In this document: positions 9,246 through 17,185 of the stretch, in pieces
Layout of the letters: every line of letters begins with the position of its first letter
Position numbering within the stretch: the first letter of the stretch is position 1
Assembly (NCBI RefSeq): GCF_001043895.1
Contig: NZ_JTHF01000111.1
Span: 1-64,000 of the forward strand
Direction: 5' to 3'
DNA: 64,000 nucleotides
Origin: Methylobacterium indicum
GTDB taxonomy: Bacteria; Pseudomonadota; Alphaproteobacteria; Rhizobiales; Beijerinckiaceae
Notes under the pieces: model-generated
What the model was told of the DNA's origin: nothing
Database searches by the model: none
What the model saw: the letters and a program-made list of their open reading frames with translations, nothing else
Translations under genes and position numbers: made by a program

Positions 9246-9539
9246 TCAATCCACGACCTCGAGGTCGTTCACATTCACGTCGCCATCCTGCGTGGTAAAG
9301 CTCGGTACCTGGCCGTTCGACTGGGAGACGCCGCTGATGCGGTGGTCGCCGCTATCGTAGGTAATCAGCTTGCCGTCGGTCTCGACGAGGAGTCGCTGCT
9401 TGTCGGGGAAGAACGCGTAGCGCATGCCGTTCTGGCCACCGCTGCTCGACGGCTGGCCCAGCTCCTGCGGCCACCAGGGCTCCGAGCCCTTCATCGGCTC
9501 CATCGGCTTCATGGGTTCCATCGGCTTCATCGGTTCCAT
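9246..9539 (-). CDS. Small protein with Met-Pro repeats, conserved hypothetical
   Basis: 97 residues. The N-terminus is four near-perfect copies of MEPMKP/MKPMEP (residues 1-17). The remainder is a folded-looking segment with WWPQELGQPSSSGGQNGMRY, FFPDKQRLLVETDGKL and TYDSGDHRISGVSQ, ending in an acidic tail. There is no signal peptide or membrane segment. Function is unknown. The Met-rich repeat could bind a soft metal such as copper, but that is speculation. The repeated start region contains several in-frame ATGs, so the true start could lie a few codons downstream. It stands alone between gene remnants. Confidence 0.65.
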   Translation of the reverse strand: MEPMKPMEPMKPMEPMKGSEPWWPQELGQPSSSGGQNGMRYAFFPDKQRLLVETDGKLITYDSGDHRISGVSQSNGQVPSFTTQDGDVNVNDLEVVD

Positions 9540-9679
9540 TGCGCTCGGTCCTCTGGCTGGATGTCTGAAGCCAACGCTACGCTCGAAGCGCCGGAAGGTT
9601 TCCCGAAAAACCAGGGGCTCGAACTCTGGCGTCGAGCTTGTCGTTCGAGGACGGCGAGATAGGCGCCGGGATCACTGCG

Positions 9680-9787
9680 GAGCGGCGATTTGCGGACCTG
9701 CGCTTTTTCAACCAGCCGATCAGGGGCGGCCACTTCGCCGCAATGGAGAACCCGGCTGCGTTCGTCGACGACGTACGAGCAACCGTC
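9680..9787 (+). pseudogene. Epoxide hydrolase C-terminal fragment
   Basis: Thirty-six codons read ERRFADLRFFNQPIRGGHF followed by AAMENPAAFVDDVRATV, matching the C-terminus of EphA/EHN-type epoxide hydrolases, including the catalytic His of the GGHFAAxE motif. Nothing upstream (9540-9680) or downstream (9788-10019) continues the protein on either strand, so this is a relic. The rest of the 480-base gap between the Met-Pro gene and msrA shows no other gene. Confidence 0.55.
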
Positions 9788-10019
9788 AGCCCCATCCCGT
9801 CAGCGCGCCTCCCCAAAATAGGTGGATCCGGCACCGTCGATCGCTCCGCCGGTTCGGGTTCCAGTCGGAAGGCCCGGCTTGCCGGGCCGTCTTGCGAGCA
9901 GCCGCCATCACCAGGACATGACGAGGGTTCGTCAGCCCGTTGACGGTGCAGGATTGCAGCCTCTGCCCAGTGCGCGTGACGAAGGCATCGTCCGCAGGCG
10001 ATGCCACGGGAACTCTCGG

Positions 10020-10529
10020 CTATTCGGCCGCGGACCGGACCGGCAGCCGCCAATTCGGTCGGACGAAGTGGCAGGTATAGCCGTTGGGATGGCGCTCCAG
10101 ATAATCCTGATGCTCCGGCTCGGCCTCCCAAAACGGTCCGGCGGGTGCCAGCTCGGTGACCACCCGCCCAGGCCAGAGGCCGGAGGCCTCGACGTCGGCG
10201 ATGGTCTCCTCCGCTACGCGGCGCTGCTCGTCGTCGACGTAGAAGACGGCAGAGCGATAGCTCAGGCCACGGTCGTTGCCCTGGCGGTTCGGGGTCGTTG
10301 GATCATGAATCTGGAAGAAGAACTCGAGGATCCGGCGGAAGCTCGTACGCGCCGGATCGTAGGTGATTTCGATGGCCTCCGCGTGGGTGCCGTGATTGCG
10401 GTAGGTCGCGTTCGCTACGTCGCCGCCGGTATAACCTACTCGGGTCGCGACAACCCCTTCCTGACGGCGGACAAGGGCCTGCATGCCCCAGAAACACCCG
10501 CCCGCCAGCACCGCTCTTTCGTAGGCCAT
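10020..10529 (-). CDS. msrA: Peptide methionine sulfoxide reductase MsrA
   Basis: 169 residues, the usual MsrA length. It reduces methionine-S-sulfoxide in proteins and free methionine. Motif GGCFWG with catalytic Cys12 is at the N-terminus, followed by conserved [34 protein letters not shown] and YRSAVFY segments. The start ATG at 10529 has GAGGAG eight bases upstream; an upstream extension is possible but lacks conserved sequence. Only one Cys is visible near the active site and none in the C-terminal tail, so recycling would need an external thiol. It appears monocistronic and cytoplasmic. Confidence 0.95.
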   Translation of the reverse strand: MAYERAVLAGGCFWGMQALVRRQEGVVATRVGYTGGDVANATYRNHGTHAEAIEITYDPARTSFRRILEFFFQIHDPTTPNRQGNDRGLSYRSAVFYVDDEQRRVAEETIADVEASGLWPGRVVTELAPAGPFWEAEPEHQDYLERHPNGYTCHFVRPNWRLPVRSAAE

Positions 10530-10762
10530 CGTACTCTCCTCGTGCAGACCGGCCCCCATCGTTCCAGATAGATAGGCAGCGGGGCCAGCGATCCGAGGCC
10601 TTGCGCGGATCATGAGGCTGCCCATGCCACCCCCACTCATGTGTGGGATGGAGCTTCGCCGGGCGAAATCGGGATCTCAGCTCGGACATGACCAGCGGAC
10701 CAAATGCCAGCCGCCTCCGCGCACTGGTCGGCGTCCAGGATCGCGCTACCTCACGAGGGCCG

Positions 10763-11437
10763 ATGCTCATCGTGAAGCATGTCATGCTGGAATGGGACGC
10801 GGTCTTGATCCAACCTCTTTCAACCGGCGATGCCTTGTTCGCGCCAGCCGTGGCGCGGAACAGAGAGCCGATCCTCGACGTCCTGCACCGTCTGCTCCCG
10901 GCGTCCGGCTTGGTTCTGGAGGTGGCCAGTGGGTCGGGCGAGCACATCATTCACTTTGCGTCCGCGTTACCTCGCCTGCGCTGGCAACCGACCGATGCTG
11001 ATCCAAGAGCACTGAGGAGTATCGCGGCACACGCACATGACACCGGCTTGGACAATGTCCTTGCTCCGCAATCCCTCGATGCCCGCGCGCAGCCTTGGCC
11101 GGTGGCGCGCGCCGATGCGGTGCTGGCAATCAACATGACCCATATCGCGCCGTGGTCGGCAACGGTGGGGTTGATGGCGGGAGCCGGCGGCATCCTTCCT
11201 GAAGGTGGCCTGCTCTACCTGTACGGCCCGTTCAGGGTCGCGGGAGCCCACACGGCTCCCAGCAACGCGACCTTTGATGCGGACCTGCGTGCTCGCGACC
11301 CCGCGTGGGGCGTGCGGGATGTCGAAGCGATTTCTGAAGCTGGCCTGGCTCAGGGCTTGAGCCTCGTCGAGGGTATTCCGATGCCGGCCAACAATTTCAG
11401 CTTGGTCTACCGGAGAGGCCGCTACCGCAATCCTTGA
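10763..11437 (+). CDS. DUF938 family SAM-dependent methyltransferase-like protein
   Basis: 224 residues. Family signature: APAVARNREPILDVLHRLLP, then the SAM-binding glycine motif LEVASGSGEH, WQPTDADP, INMTHIAPW, LYLYGPFRV and MPANNFSLVYRR. DUF938 members are cytoplasmic class I methyltransferase-fold proteins with no established substrate. I chose the ATG at 10763 because GAGGG lies just upstream; ATG 10784 is also possible, and the conserved domain begins around 10815. Divergent from msrA with about 230 bases between. Confidence 0.85.
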   Translation: MLIVKHVMLEWDAVLIQPLSTGDALFAPAVARNREPILDVLHRLLPASGLVLEVASGSGEHIIHFASALPRLRWQPTDADPRALRSIAAHAHDTGLDNVLAPQSLDARAQPWPVARADAVLAINMTHIAPWSATVGLMAGAGGILPEGGLLYLYGPFRVAGAHTAPSNATFDADLRARDPAWGVRDVEAISEAGLAQGLSLVEGIPMPANNFSLVYRRGRYRNP

Positions 11438-11852
11438 GACTCTGCCGTGCGCCGCCGACCCTGCCGCTGGCGATTTCCTTTAAACGGAAGCGCCTATATT
11501 GAAGCGGAGGTTGCAAGCGTCTCCGCTACGCACCCAGCCTTCCGCCACCTACATCCAGCTCTGTCAGGCGCATCGCGCTACCAATCCTCGGACGGTCTGC
11601 CGGGGCCGCGTCACCAAGCGATCCTGGTCGGCCTCGGTCGCGAGCTCGAATCAGCCGCAGCGATCGCAACTTCGCCGGTTGCGCCGTCGATCGACTTTAG
11701 ACCCATGCGCTCTACCTGTAGTATGTTGTTGCAGGCCTGCAGCGGAAATTTGAAAAAGCCTACGACTACTGCAGAAAATTATACCGATTGATGCAACGCT
11801 TGTGCGTCCTTCATTGTCCAGCTATCACGACGATAGTCGTAAGAGAACATCA
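11438..11852. other. Intergenic, AT-enriched toward the TetR gene
   Basis: No gene supportable. Base composition drifts from GC-rich to AT-rich between about 11700 and 11850. A short palindrome GCAGGCCTGC lies near 11733. A promoter for the TetR gene is expected here, but no convincing -35/-10 pair could be assigned. Confidence 0.4.
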
Positions 11853-12488
11853 GTGGCTACCAGAAACACTCCGCAACGCGACGCCGTCGCGACCAAGGCG
11901 CGCATCCTAGATGCTGCGACATCCGAATTTGCCCACAAGGGGTTTGACGGGGCGAGAGTACAGTCGATTGCAGCAAAAGCGAAAGTTAATATAAATCTTG
12001 TTTATCACTATTTTCAAGATAAAGAAAATCTTTTTGTCGTAGTAATGGAGGCGGCGTATAGTATCGTAAGGTCTCACCATGGAGATCTCGAGCTGAGAAA
12101 CCTCCCTCCCGACGAGGCGATGCGCAGGCTTATCATCGCAACTTTTCGAATGGCAATCGAATTTCCAGAAATTATTGGACTTCTAACCGCCGAGAACATG
12201 CAGCTTGGGCGCCACGTTCGGGGCTCAAGCCTGATATCCAGTCTGTACGATACGCTTCTGGATTTCATTAAAGATACGCTTGATCGCGGTAGCGCCGGTG
12301 GCATGTTTCGCGGCGACGTAGATCCGACGCAATTATTTATATCGATCAATGCCGAAGGATATTTCTATCTTTCAAATCGATATACATTGGGAGCAATTTT
12401 GCGAAGAGACCTCGATTCAAAGGAAAATCTTGCCGAAAGGGAAAATTTTATTTGTGATGTTATCATGGGATATCTTCGTCCTATCTAG
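11853..12488 (+). CDS. TetR/AcrR family transcriptional regulator
   Basis: 211 residues. N-terminal helix-turn-helix (about residues 12-60): TKARILDAATSEFAHKGFDG, VQSIAAKAKVNINLVYHYF, KENLF. The C-terminal ligand/dimer domain (65-211) resembles the TetR_C group of RutR/CecR-like proteins. I chose GTG 11853 because AAGAGA lies upstream and the conserved domain starts soon after; GTG 11802 is possible. Codon use is clearly AT-richer than neighbours, with many AAA, ATA and TTT codons, suggesting recent acquisition. It precedes the 12698-18346 genes in the same direction, and a perfect palindrome lies upstream of the first of these, so it probably represses them. Confidence 0.9.
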   Translation: MATRNTPQRDAVATKARILDAATSEFAHKGFDGARVQSIAAKAKVNINLVYHYFQDKENLFVVVMEAAYSIVRSHHGDLELRNLPPDEAMRRLIIATFRMAIEFPEIIGLLTAENMQLGRHVRGSSLISSLYDTLLDFIKDTLDRGSAGGMFRGDVDPTQLFISINAEGYFYLSNRYTLGAILRRDLDSKENLAERENFICDVIMGYLRPI

Positions 12489-12665
12489 TAAGTAGATGTG
12501 ATTTTCAGGTCTTTATCTGATTCGGCATTCTGCTTATACATAAAATCATTGCTCGGCACTGATGCTCGAGACGCTGGCCTTCGCCGCTTAGTGCCTGCGG
12601 CGGCATGACGCAGATCGATCGCGATGTCTGCTCCATTCGGCGATTGACCGCATGGCCGAGAGAGC

Positions 12666-12679
12666 TAAGTAATTACTTA
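12666..12679. promoter_or_regulatory. Candidate TetR operator palindrome
   Basis: TAAGTAATTACTTA is a perfect 14-base palindrome in an AT-rich patch, 18 bases before the ATG of the SDR gene and just ahead of its AGGAGG. It has the form of operators bound by TetR dimers and lies about 180 bases downstream of a tetR-type gene. Binding by that protein is inferred. Confidence 0.5.
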
Positions 12680-12697
12680 ATTAAATAGGAGGAAACG

Positions 12698-13741
12698 ATG
12701 AGCGCGACCCTGCACGCGGACCGCCTTCCGTCGACGATTAAGGACGAGGACGCGCTGGAGGAGCTGCTGTCGAGGCCGACCGCCTGGCTCCCAGCTCTTC
12801 TGGAAAAGACACCGGGTGACATTATGGTCCTGGGCGTCGGCGGCAAGGTCGGGCCGACCCTGGCACGCATGGCCAAGCGAGCGGCTCCGGAGAAGCGCGT
12901 CATAGGCGTCGCCCGCTTTTCAGAGCCAGGATTGCGCGAGAGGCTCGAGAGCTGGGGCATCGATGCCATCAGCTGCGACCTGCTGGACCGCGACTCCGTC
13001 GCCGCGCTGCCCGACGTCCCCAATATCGTCTACATGGCTGGCAAGAAATTCGGCACCGATGAGGATCCGAGCTTTAGCTGGGCCATGAACACCCATGTCC
13101 CGGCGCTGGTGGCCGAGCGCTTCCGGTCATCCCGTATTGTCGCCTTCTCAACCCTGTGCGTGTATCCGTTCGCGCCCATCGTCGGCGGCGGCTGGGACGA
13201 GACCGTCGAGCCGGGACCGACAGGCGACTACGCCACGAGTTGTGCGGGGCGCGAGCGCATTTTCTCGTTCTTCTCTCGCCGACACGGCACGCCGGGGCGG
13301 CTGATCCGGCTGAACTACGCGATCGACATGCGCTACGGCGTGCTCCACGACATCGCGACCTGGGTTCGCGATGGAACACCCATCCCGATCGCCACGGCCT
13401 ACGCCTCGGTGATCTGGCAAGGCGACAGCAACGCGCAGATCCTGGGGGCCCTGGCGCATTGCACGACACCGACGACGCCTTTGAACGTCGGCGGCCCGGA
13501 GCATATGAGCGTCCGCCTCGTCGCGAATGAATTCGGCCGCCGGCTCGGCCGCGATCCGGTCTTCAGCGGCGAGGAAGCGCAGACCGGGTGGTACAACACC
13601 ACCCTGGCCGCGCAGCGTCTCTACGGCTACCCGACCGTGTCGCTGGCGCAGATGATCGACTGGGTGGCGGACTGGATCGCCCGCGACATGCCCTCCCACC
13701 ACAAGCCGACGCATTACGAGGAGCGCGCCGGGCAGTTCTGA
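12698..13741 (+). CDS. Atypical NAD(P)-dependent epimerase/dehydratase (extended SDR)
   Basis: 347 residues. Rossmann motif VLGVGGKVGP (about 45-54) and later SDR segments FSTLCVYPF, GDYATSCAGRE and LNVGGPEHMS show the extended-SDR fold. The usual catalytic YxxxK reads YATSC, with Cys where Lys is expected, so chemistry may differ or the protein may only bind substrate or cofactor. A strong AGGAGG sits seven bases before the ATG. First gene after the TetR regulator and its candidate operator; the dimeric-barrel gene follows 54 bases on. Substrate unknown, possibly a sugar acid or a ring-cleavage intermediate. Confidence 0.85.
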   Translation: MSATLHADRLPSTIKDEDALEELLSRPTAWLPALLEKTPGDIMVLGVGGKVGPTLARMAKRAAPEKRVIGVARFSEPGLRERLESWGIDAISCDLLDRDSVAALPDVPNIVYMAGKKFGTDEDPSFSWAMNTHVPALVAERFRSSRIVAFSTLCVYPFAPIVGGGWDETVEPGPTGDYATSCAGRERIFSFFSRRHGTPGRLIRLNYAIDMRYGVLHDIATWVRDGTPIPIATAYASVIWQGDSNAQILGALAHCTTPTTPLNVGGPEHMSVRLVANEFGRRLGRDPVFSGEEAQTGWYNTTLAAQRLYGYPTVSLAQMIDWVADWIARDMPSHHKPTHYEERAGQF

Positions 13742-13795
13742 GGTCGACATCACGCGCTTACGCCGCGCGCGGCGTCCAGAGTTCGGAGCCATCCC

Positions 13796-14506
13796 ATGAC
13801 GGATACGCACGCCACCACGACCGGGGGCCTGATGGCCTTTTGGGCCAGCATCGATCCCGATTACGTGCTCCGGTACCAGCAATGGCACAATTGCGAGCAC
13901 ATCATCGAGCGCGTCTCCATACCGGGGTTTCGCGAGGGGCGCCGGTATCGCGTCATCGGCGACTCGCCGCAATTCCTGATGTTCTACGAGACCGACGGGC
14001 CGGCGGTCCTTGGCTCGGAGGCTTACCTCGCGGCCTTGAACGCCCCCACGGACTGGACGCGGGAGGCACTCCGGCATTTCCGCGATCCGGTGAGGAATGT
14101 CTACACGACCATCGCCGAGGTCGGCCTCGCAAGCGCTTTCGCCTCGCCCTACATTACGGCATTGCAGTTCGATCTCGCGCCGGGCGATGAAGACCTTTAC
14201 GCCGACGACTGGATTGCAGCCGCGTGCCGCATCCGCGGCGTGACTCGCGTCCGGTTGTTTCGCTCGAACGCCGCGATTGCCAACATCACGACTTCGGAGC
14301 GCGCGATCTATGGCGGTGGCCCCGGATCGCAGACCCATCTCGTGTTCATCGAGCACGATCGTCCGCCAGACGCCGTCCACGATCCAGTCGCGGCGGGCGA
14401 CGAGGGTCTCGCGCGGCCGGCCCCACGTCACCATGAGACCCGCGGACATTACTGGCTAGAGATGGCGCACCGGGCGCCGGCTGTACGCGAAGGAGGGGCG
14501 GCATGA
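13796..14506 (+). CDS. Hypothetical protein, EthD-like dimeric alpha-beta barrel
   Basis: 236 residues, no signal peptide or membrane segment. Two similar halves are suggested: MAFWASIDPDYVLRYQQWHN followed by CEHIIERV, and later FDLAPGDEDLYADDW with IAAACRIRGV. Each resembles a dimeric alpha-beta barrel unit of the EthD/DUF4286 kind, where the motif W(Y)xxxH/EH often begins the fold. Such small barrels assist ring or side-chain conversions in catabolic operons. Its stop overlaps the start of the FAH gene by four bases (ATGA), showing co-translation. No enzyme activity can be assigned. Confidence 0.75.
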   Translation: MTDTHATTTGGLMAFWASIDPDYVLRYQQWHNCEHIIERVSIPGFREGRRYRVIGDSPQFLMFYETDGPAVLGSEAYLAALNAPTDWTREALRHFRDPVRNVYTTIAEVGLASAFASPYITALQFDLAPGDEDLYADDWIAAACRIRGVTRVRLFRSNAAIANITTSERAIYGGGPGSQTHLVFIEHDRPPDAVHDPVAAGDEGLARPAPRHHETRGHYWLEMAHRAPAVREGGAA

Positions 14507-15354
14507 AGCTCGTCAGATACGGTGAGGATGGCCGAGAAATCCCGGGCATCATCGACACCGAGGGTCGAATCCGCAGCCTGCTCGGCGTCGTCGACGAGAT
14601 CGACGGCCGCGCTCTCTCGCCGGCGGGCCTCGACCGCCTGCGCGAGCTCGACCTGTCGCTCCTGCCCTTCGCTCCCACCGGCGCCCGGCTCGGGCCGTGC
14701 GTGGGCCGCGTCGGCAAGCTGATCGGCATCGGCCTGAACTATTCTGATCATGCCGAGGAATCCGGCCTGCCGGTCCCCACGGAGCCGATCGTGTTCATGA
14801 AGGCGACGAGTGCGATCTCGGGGCCCTACGATCCCGTGCGCCTGCCCGCCAGGGCGACAAAGGCCGACTGGGAAGTCGAACTCGCTTTTGTGATCGGCAC
14901 GCGCGCCAAGAATGTCGCAGAGGCGCAGGCATTGGATCACGTCGCCGGCTACCTCATCGTCAACGATGTCTCGGAGCGAGCGTGGCAGACCGAACGTCAG
15001 GGCCAGTGGACCAAGGGCAAGAGCCACGACAGCTTCGCGCCCATGGGTCCTTGGCTGGTGACGCGCGAGGATGTTCCCGATCCCGGCGCTCTGGCCATGA
15101 CCCTCGATGTCAATGGCGTGCGCCGCCAGACAGGATCGACGCGCACGATGATCTTCGGGGTCGCCACGCTGGTGAGCTACCTGAGTTCCTTCATGACGCT
15201 CCACCCCGGCGACGTCGTCACGACCGGCACCCCGCCGGGCGTCGGTCTGGGAATGAAGCCGCCCGTCTACCTGAAGCCTGGCGACGTGATGCACCTCACG
15301 ATCGAGGGGCTCGGCGACCAGCAGCAGGAGGTGATCGTCGACGACGACGCGTAA
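14503..15354 (+). CDS. Fumarylacetoacetate hydrolase (FAH) family protein
   Basis: 283 residues. The N-terminal cap (1-70) and FAH catalytic domain (about 72-278) include GIGLNYSDHAEESG, the metal-binding ExE pattern in DWEVELAFVIG, NDVSERAWQ, KSHDSFAPMGPW and VVTTGTPPGVG. The family cleaves C-C bonds in 1,3-dicarbonyl compounds or isomerises/decarboxylates 2-hydroxy-2,4-dienedioates after ring cleavage; this layout matches the latter, HpcE/ureidoglycolate-lyase-like group. Overlaps the previous gene by four bases. A roughly 200-base AT-rich gap separates it from the transporter. Confidence 0.9.
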   Translation: MKLVRYGEDGREIPGIIDTEGRIRSLLGVVDEIDGRALSPAGLDRLRELDLSLLPFAPTGARLGPCVGRVGKLIGIGLNYSDHAEESGLPVPTEPIVFMKATSAISGPYDPVRLPARATKADWEVELAFVIGTRAKNVAEAQALDHVAGYLIVNDVSERAWQTERQGQWTKGKSHDSFAPMGPWLVTREDVPDPGALAMTLDVNGVRRQTGSTRTMIFGVATLVSYLSSFMTLHPGDVVTTGTPPGVGLGMKPPVYLKPGDVMHLTIEGLGDQQQEVIVDDDA

Positions 15355-15552
15355 GCGGCGCCGATCGGTGATTGGGGGCGTGTTGAATTATACTAACCGG
15401 GAAGATCAATCTATTTTCTCGATCTATATCGCCATTGCGTTTTAAATATTGATCATCCAAGCGTATATATTGCTCCTCGACTCGAATTTTGCACTTGACG
15501 CGCCAATCGTGATGCAAAGTCGAAATCAACGACAAAAGAGGAGGATCGCACC

Positions 15553-16839
15553 ATGGATACCGGACACGGGGTGCTCGTGGAGGCGCCATCGGCGCGCTCG
15601 ACTATGTTTTCTTGGTTCGGAGGCATGACGAAGGGCGAACGACGAACATTCTGGGGATCGTTCGGCGGCTTCGGCCTCGATGCAATGGACATCGTTCTCT
15701 ACAGCTTCGCGATTCCCACGCTGATGACGCTCTGGAGCATGTCGCGCTCCGAAGCAGGGACGATCGCGACGACCACGCTGCTTGTCTCGGCCCTCGGCGG
15801 TTGGCTCGGAGGCATCCTGTCGGACCGCTTCGGTCGGCTCGTGACCCTGCAGGTCACGATTGTCTGGTTCTCCGTCTTCACGGCCCTGTGTGGACTCACC
15901 AACTCCTTCGAATCCTTGCTCGTCGTGCGGGCGCTGCAGGGGCTTGGCTTCGGTGCCGAGTGGGCTGTCGGCGCCGCGTTGATCGGCGAGATGGTCAGGC
16001 CGCAGCACCGCGGCAAGGCCCTCGGCTTCGTCCAGAGCGCCTACGCCGTCGGATGGGGAGCGGCCGTCCTCGTCTACACCATCTGCTTCCAACTCCTGCC
16101 GGAGCATCTGGCTTGGCGAGCTCTCTTCTTCGTCGGGTTCCTGCCGGCGGGCTTCGTCCTCTACCTGCGCAAATACGTTCCCGCGGATACGCCCTCCCCC
16201 ACCGCCCGCACGGCCCATGGGACGCGCCATGGCGAGCGCTTCGCAGCGATCTTCGCCCCCGACCTGCTTCGTACGACGATCTTCGCCTCGCTGCTCTCGA
16301 CCGGCGTGCAGGGCGGGTACTACGCCGTCATCACGTGGCTGCCTACCTACCTTCAGACCGAGCGCCACCTGTCCGTACTCAATTCCTCGGGCTACCTCGC
16401 CGTCGTGATCGGTGCAGCCTGGCTCGGTTATGCCGCCGGGGCCTATTGCACCGACCTGATCGGGCGCCGCCCCACTTTCGTGCTCTTCTCGGTCTGCACG
16501 ATCATTGCGACCATCAGCTACACGGTTCTGCCGATTGGCAATACATGGACGTTGCTTCTTGGATTTCCTCTGGGGTTCTTCAGCTCCGGGACCTATAGCG
16601 GCCTCGGCGCCTATTTCACGGAACTGTTTCCGACCCGCGTACGGGGATCTGGAATGGGATTCTCCTACAACTTCGGACGGGCGGTCGGAGCGACCTTTCC
16701 ATTCATCGTCGGGCAACTGAGCACGCATATCTCCCTCGCGATGGCGATCGGCATCTTCACGACCTCGGCTTACGCCATCGTCTTTCTCTGCACCTGCATC
16801 CTGCCGGAAACCAACGGCAAAGCCCTCGAAGAGGCATGA
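15553..16839 (+). CDS. MFS transporter, aromatic acid/H+ symporter-like
   Basis: 428 residues with about 12 membrane segments. N-terminal GGFGLDAMDIVLYSF carries the acidic residue typical of AAHS/metabolite:H+ symporters, and SDRFGR after helix 2 is the MFS loop motif, repeated as DLIGRR in the second half. It probably imports the organic acid degraded by the surrounding enzymes. GAGGAGG lies ten bases before the ATG. Upstream 15360-15552 is AT-rich with an inverted pair TTTGCA (15488-15493) and TGCAAA (15513-15518), so it may have its own regulated promoter. Confidence 0.9.
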   Translation: MDTGHGVLVEAPSARSTMFSWFGGMTKGERRTFWGSFGGFGLDAMDIVLYSFAIPTLMTLWSMSRSEAGTIATTTLLVSALGGWLGGILSDRFGRLVTLQVTIVWFSVFTALCGLTNSFESLLVVRALQGLGFGAEWAVGAALIGEMVRPQHRGKALGFVQSAYAVGWGAAVLVYTICFQLLPEHLAWRALFFVGFLPAGFVLYLRKYVPADTPSPTARTAHGTRHGERFAAIFAPDLLRTTIFASLLSTGVQGGYYAVITWLPTYLQTERHLSVLNSSGYLAVVIGAAWLGYAAGAYCTDLIGRRPTFVLFSVCTIIATISYTVLPIGNTWTLLLGFPLGFFSSGTYSGLGAYFTELFPTRVRGSGMGFSYNFGRAVGATFPFIVGQLSTHISLAMAIGIFTTSAYAIVFLCTCILPETNGKALEEA

Positions 16840-16978
16840 TACCAACGGTCGTTGAAAAGGAAGTTTGGTTCCGTTCTGAAGTTTCCGCCAAGCCCAGGGT
16901 TCCGGACTGCTGGGCTTGGCGTCAACCATTGAAGAATGGTCGACGGCCTGATGCGTGAGCTTTCGAGGCCGTTGGTAT
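16839..16978. repeat. Nested inverted-repeat element (MITE-like)
   Basis: Outer arms ATACCAACGG (16839-16848) and CCGTTGGTAT (16969-16978) enclose an inner perfect 12-base stem CGCCAAGCCCAG (16886-16897) and CTGGGCTTGGCG (16910-16921), plus a small ACCATT/AATGGT stem near 16925-16940. The element begins at the last base of the transporter stop codon. The inner hairpin could end transcription. The remaining bases to 17185 hold nothing else recognisable. Confidence 0.55.
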
Positions 16979-17185
16979 GAAGCGCATCCGTTCGACGTGA
17001 CATCGTGGTCGTACGAGGTCTGTCATCGCTGCGTCAGCCTGACAGGCCGACGGGAATCGGCCAGCCGCGGCAGATGCAACGGCAATCACATGATCCAGAT
17101 TGAGACTTGGAAGAGCATCGCGCGCGGTTCGAGGCCCATCACGATCGTCGATGGGCCGGCGCAGCGCCGATCGGGGGGAAAGTCG

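Noticed and set aside
11499..11753. 84-codon frame before the TetR gene
   Set aside because: Arg/Ser-rich with no conserved pattern; looks like non-coding sequence.
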